7,165 bases of DNA from an uncultured Dehalococcoidia bacterium (GTDB lineage: Bacteria > Chloroflexota > Dehalococcoidia > Tepidiformales > Tepidiformaceae): NCBI GenBank assembly GCA_937954195.1, contig CALFYR010000527.1, positions 1 to 7,165 on the forward strand, in the 5' to 3' direction. The notes under the pieces are model-generated. The model was not told the DNA's origin and did not search any database. It saw only the letters and a list, made by a program, of their open reading frames with translations. The position numbers and the translations under genes were made by a program. Positions 5,894-7,165 of this stretch are shown piece by piece (position 1 is the stretch's first letter; the number at the start of each line of letters is the position of its first letter).

Positions 5894-5897
5894 GAGG
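5892..5897 (+). promoter_or_regulatory. Perfect Shine-Dalgarno of the second ferritin-like gene
   Basis: AGGAGG, five bases before ATG at 5903. It overlaps the TAG stop of the ferredoxin by two bases, tying the two genes together. Confidence 0.8.
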
Positions 5898-5902
5898 GAT
5901 AC

Positions 5903-6520
5903 ATGCCCGAACTCGCGATTGACCCCCGGACCATCGGCGGCGCCTTCAGCGTCGATGACAACGCCCGCCGCATCAGCAACTACCGTTTCGCGGAGAACGT
6001 GTGCATGACGACGGCAGCCGGGTGGGCTTCGTCGACGCCCGCCATCAAGCTCAAGTTCGCGTTCGGCGAACACTGCTACCACGACTCGGTGCACTCCATC
6101 TGGCTCGGCCAGCGCCTCCCCGAACTTCGCGTGACCGAGAAGATGGACTTCGAAACGCCGCCAACCCTTCGAACCAGCTACGTCGCCGAACCCCCGAACG
6201 AGGAGTTCCTGAAGTTCTGCGAGGCAATGCAACTGCAAACCGACCAGCTCCTGCGCGTTGTCGGGCTTTACCGGGTCATGAAGCCCCACCTGTGCGTGTA
6301 CTACCGCCACCACCGCCAGGTCACGGACCAGGTGTGCGACGCGCCAACGGTCCGCATCCTGAACCACATGCTGCTGGAAGAAGAAGAGCACGTACGTTGG
6401 GGTCAGGCCATTTACGAAGAACTGGCCGACACCCCGGAAAAGCGCCGCGCCGCCCTCGAGTGGCAAATGGAACTTGAGGATTTACTGGTGCGAAGCGGCG
6501 GCGTCACCGGCGGGAGGTAG
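5903..6520 (+). CDS. Divergent ferritin-like protein, candidate second subunit of a diiron system
   Basis: 205-residue, mostly helical protein that I place in the ferritin-like group from its C-terminal helix LLEEEEHVRWGQAIYEEL (157-174), where Glu160-x-x-His163 matches the last diiron ligand pair. Other candidate ligands are unusual: Glu31 (FAENVCM), a His-rich helix GEHCYHDSVHS (55-65; Glu56, His57, His60, His64) instead of a clean ExxH, and a third helix KPHLCVYYRHH (127-137) with no Glu where one is expected. It may bind metal differently, or be a structural partner like PaaC beside PaaA of phenylacetyl-CoA epoxidase. No signal peptide or membrane segment. Strong AGGAGG Shine-Dalgarno overlapping the ferredoxin stop; last gene of the three-gene unit. 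No clear terminator follows in the next 34 bases. Fold assignment is moderate, function unknown. Confidence 0.75.
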   Translation: MPELAIDPRTIGGAFSVDDNARRISNYRFAENVCMTTAAGWASSTPAIKLKFAFGEHCYHDSVHSIWLGQRLPELRVTEKMDFETPPTLRTSYVAEPPNEEFLKFCEAMQLQTDQLLRVVGLYRVMKPHLCVYYRHHRQVTDQVCDAPTVRILNHMLLEEEEHVRWGQAIYEELADTPEKRRAALEWQMELEDLLVRSGGVTGGR

Positions 6521-6557
6521 GCGGGACCTTGGCGGAGAGCGGGGCGCTGCCGTCATG

Positions 6558-6563
6558 TACGAT
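6558..6563 (+). promoter_or_regulatory. Possible -10 element for a leaderless transcript of the coiled-coil gene
   Basis: TACGAT, then six bases, then the ATG at 6570. The pattern matches the one before rfbD. No Shine-Dalgarno lies at useful distance from any of the three in-frame ATGs (6555, 6564, 6570); GGAGAG at 6534-6539 is 15 bases from the first. Confidence 0.35.
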
Positions 6564-6569
6564 ATGGCC

Positions 6570-7165
6570 ATGGCATTCACAGTGAATGACCTGCAAGACC
6601 TCATCGCACTGCTCGCGGCAAAACCCGAGTGGCGTACCCAACTACGCCCGCTCATCCTCGGCGACGAGTTCGACCGGTTGCCAGCCATCGTTCAGGAACT
6701 CGCCGAAGCGCAGAAACGTACCGAGGCTCGAGTCGAGGAACTCGCCGAAGCGCAGAAACGTACCGAGGCCCGGGTCGAGGAACTCGCCGAAGCGCAGAAG
6801 CGCACCGAGGCCCGAGTCGAAGAACTCGCCGAAGCGCAGAAGCGTACCGAGGCGCGTGTGGAGGAACTGGCGGAGGCGCAAAAGCGCACGGAGGCGCGTG
6901 TCGAAGAGCTCGCAATCGAGATGCGCAGCCTCGCCAGTTCGTTCCGAGCGTTCAATGAGCAGTACGAGGACGACTCCGGAGCTCTGTACGAAGTCCGGTT
7001 CGAACGAAAGGCCCCTTCTCTCTTCGGCGAATGGCTGCGAAAACCACGCGCAGTCACTATCAACGACCTGGAGAGGATTGACGAAGCCGAGGTATCGGGC
7101 TCGCTCTCAGAACCCGAAGCCCGGCAGCTTCGGGCGCTTGACCTCATTATTGTCGGTCTCGATCG
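6570..7165 (+). CDS. Coiled-coil repeat protein with conserved C-terminal domain, truncated by the window edge
   Basis: Open reading frame of 198 codons running off the right edge with no stop. The N-terminal segment (1-42) is [20 protein letters not shown] followed by [22 protein letters not shown]. Residues 43-112 are five exact copies of [14 protein letters not shown], a 14-residue (two-heptad) coiled-coil unit. Then comes [19 protein letters not shown] and a conserved-looking domain: [20 protein letters not shown], an [13 protein letters not shown] stretch and a [19 protein letters not shown] end. This architecture (variable coiled coil, then a YxxR(x)RAPxxFG domain with a later DLIIxG strand) resembles uncharacterised proteins frequent in Chloroflexota and Cyanobacteria whose C-terminus may be a PD-(D/E)xK nuclease-like fold; that last point is inference because the end is missing. 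In-frame ATGs at 6555 and 6564 are alternatives; 6570 was chosen from the TACGAT spacing and the cleaner N-terminus. Confidence 0.75.
   Translation, partial: MAFTVNDLQDLIALLAAKPEWRTQLRPLILGDEFDRLPAIVQELAEAQKRTEARVEELAEAQKRTEARVEELAEAQKRTEARVEELAEAQKRTEARVEELAEAQKRTEARVEELAIEMRSLASSFRAFNEQYEDDSGALYEVRFERKAPSLFGEWLRKPRAVTINDLERIDEAEVSGSLSEPEARQLRALDLIIVGLD
6696..6905 (+). repeat. Five tandem 42-bp units encoding [14 protein letters not shown]
   Basis: Units at 6696-6737, 6738-6779, 6780-6821, 6822-6863 and 6864-6905, with a short remnant (GAGCTCGCA, ELA) after the last. All five encode the same 14 residues. Units 1-4 are close in DNA, while unit 5 differs from unit 1 in 10 of 14 codons, every change synonymous. 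It codes for a coiled coil and is a likely site of copy-number change. Confidence 0.93.

Noticed and set aside
5579..6466. Minus-strand frame of 295 codons opposite the ferredoxin and second ferritin-like gene
   Set aside because: The plus strand has eight motif cysteines and a perfect Shine-Dalgarno; the antisense product is compositionally odd.
6696..6905. CRISPR array
   Set aside because: The 42-bp units are directly adjacent with no spacers and lie in a coding frame.
6692..7147. Long minus-strand reading frame with Ser/Ala/Arg repeats across the 42-bp units
   Set aside because: It is the antisense of the tandem repeats; silent third-position changes fall in the plus-strand frame, showing that the plus strand is the coding one.

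Overview
The window is GC-rich bacterial DNA with dense, short-spaced genes, a C/G bias at third codon positions and no rRNA, tRNA, insertion sequence or CRISPR array. An F420-type PPOX protein, a secreted repeat protein with AVA.GR(I/L)..E.AD units, and a coiled-coil protein leading into an [24 protein letters not shown] C-terminal domain together resemble GC-rich Chloroflexota (Dehalococcoidia/Thermomicrobia-like) or, less likely, Actinomycetota. This placement is inference from gene content only.

Left part (17-2530, all minus strand): a sugar-nucleotide cluster, read in transcription order as dTDP-4-dehydrorhamnose reductase (rfbD/rmlD), an extended-SDR NDP-sugar epimerase/dehydratase, and dTDP-4-dehydrorhamnose 3,5-epimerase (rfbC/rmlC). 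They should supply dTDP-L-rhamnose or a related 6-deoxyhexose for the cell surface. The first two steps of the pathway (rmlA, rmlB) are not in the window and may lie past the left edge.

Middle part (2571-4258): a secreted all-helical protein with an internal duplication, closed by a strong GC hairpin terminator and preceded by two inverted repeats. Upstream of it is thiamine pyrophosphokinase (minus strand). A short divergent region with a small inverted repeat separates this from the plus-strand genes.

Right part (4259-6520, plus strand): a small PPOX/F420-type flavin-fold oxidoreductase, then a tight three-gene unit: a ferritin-like protein with a complete diiron ligand set, a 2x[4Fe-4S] ferredoxin whose GTG start overlaps the previous stop, and a second, divergent ferritin-like protein whose Shine-Dalgarno overlaps the ferredoxin stop. 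The layout looks like a two-subunit diiron oxygenase or oxidase with its own electron donor. It is the most interesting candidate system here; its substrate is unknown.

Right edge (6570-7165): the 5' part of a coiled-coil protein with five 42-bp repeats that encode the same 14 residues with only synonymous changes. The gene runs off the window.

A recurring theme is a TAnnnT hexamer exactly six bases before a start codon that lacks a Shine-Dalgarno (rfbD, thiamine pyrophosphokinase, the last gene), which suggests leaderless transcripts.
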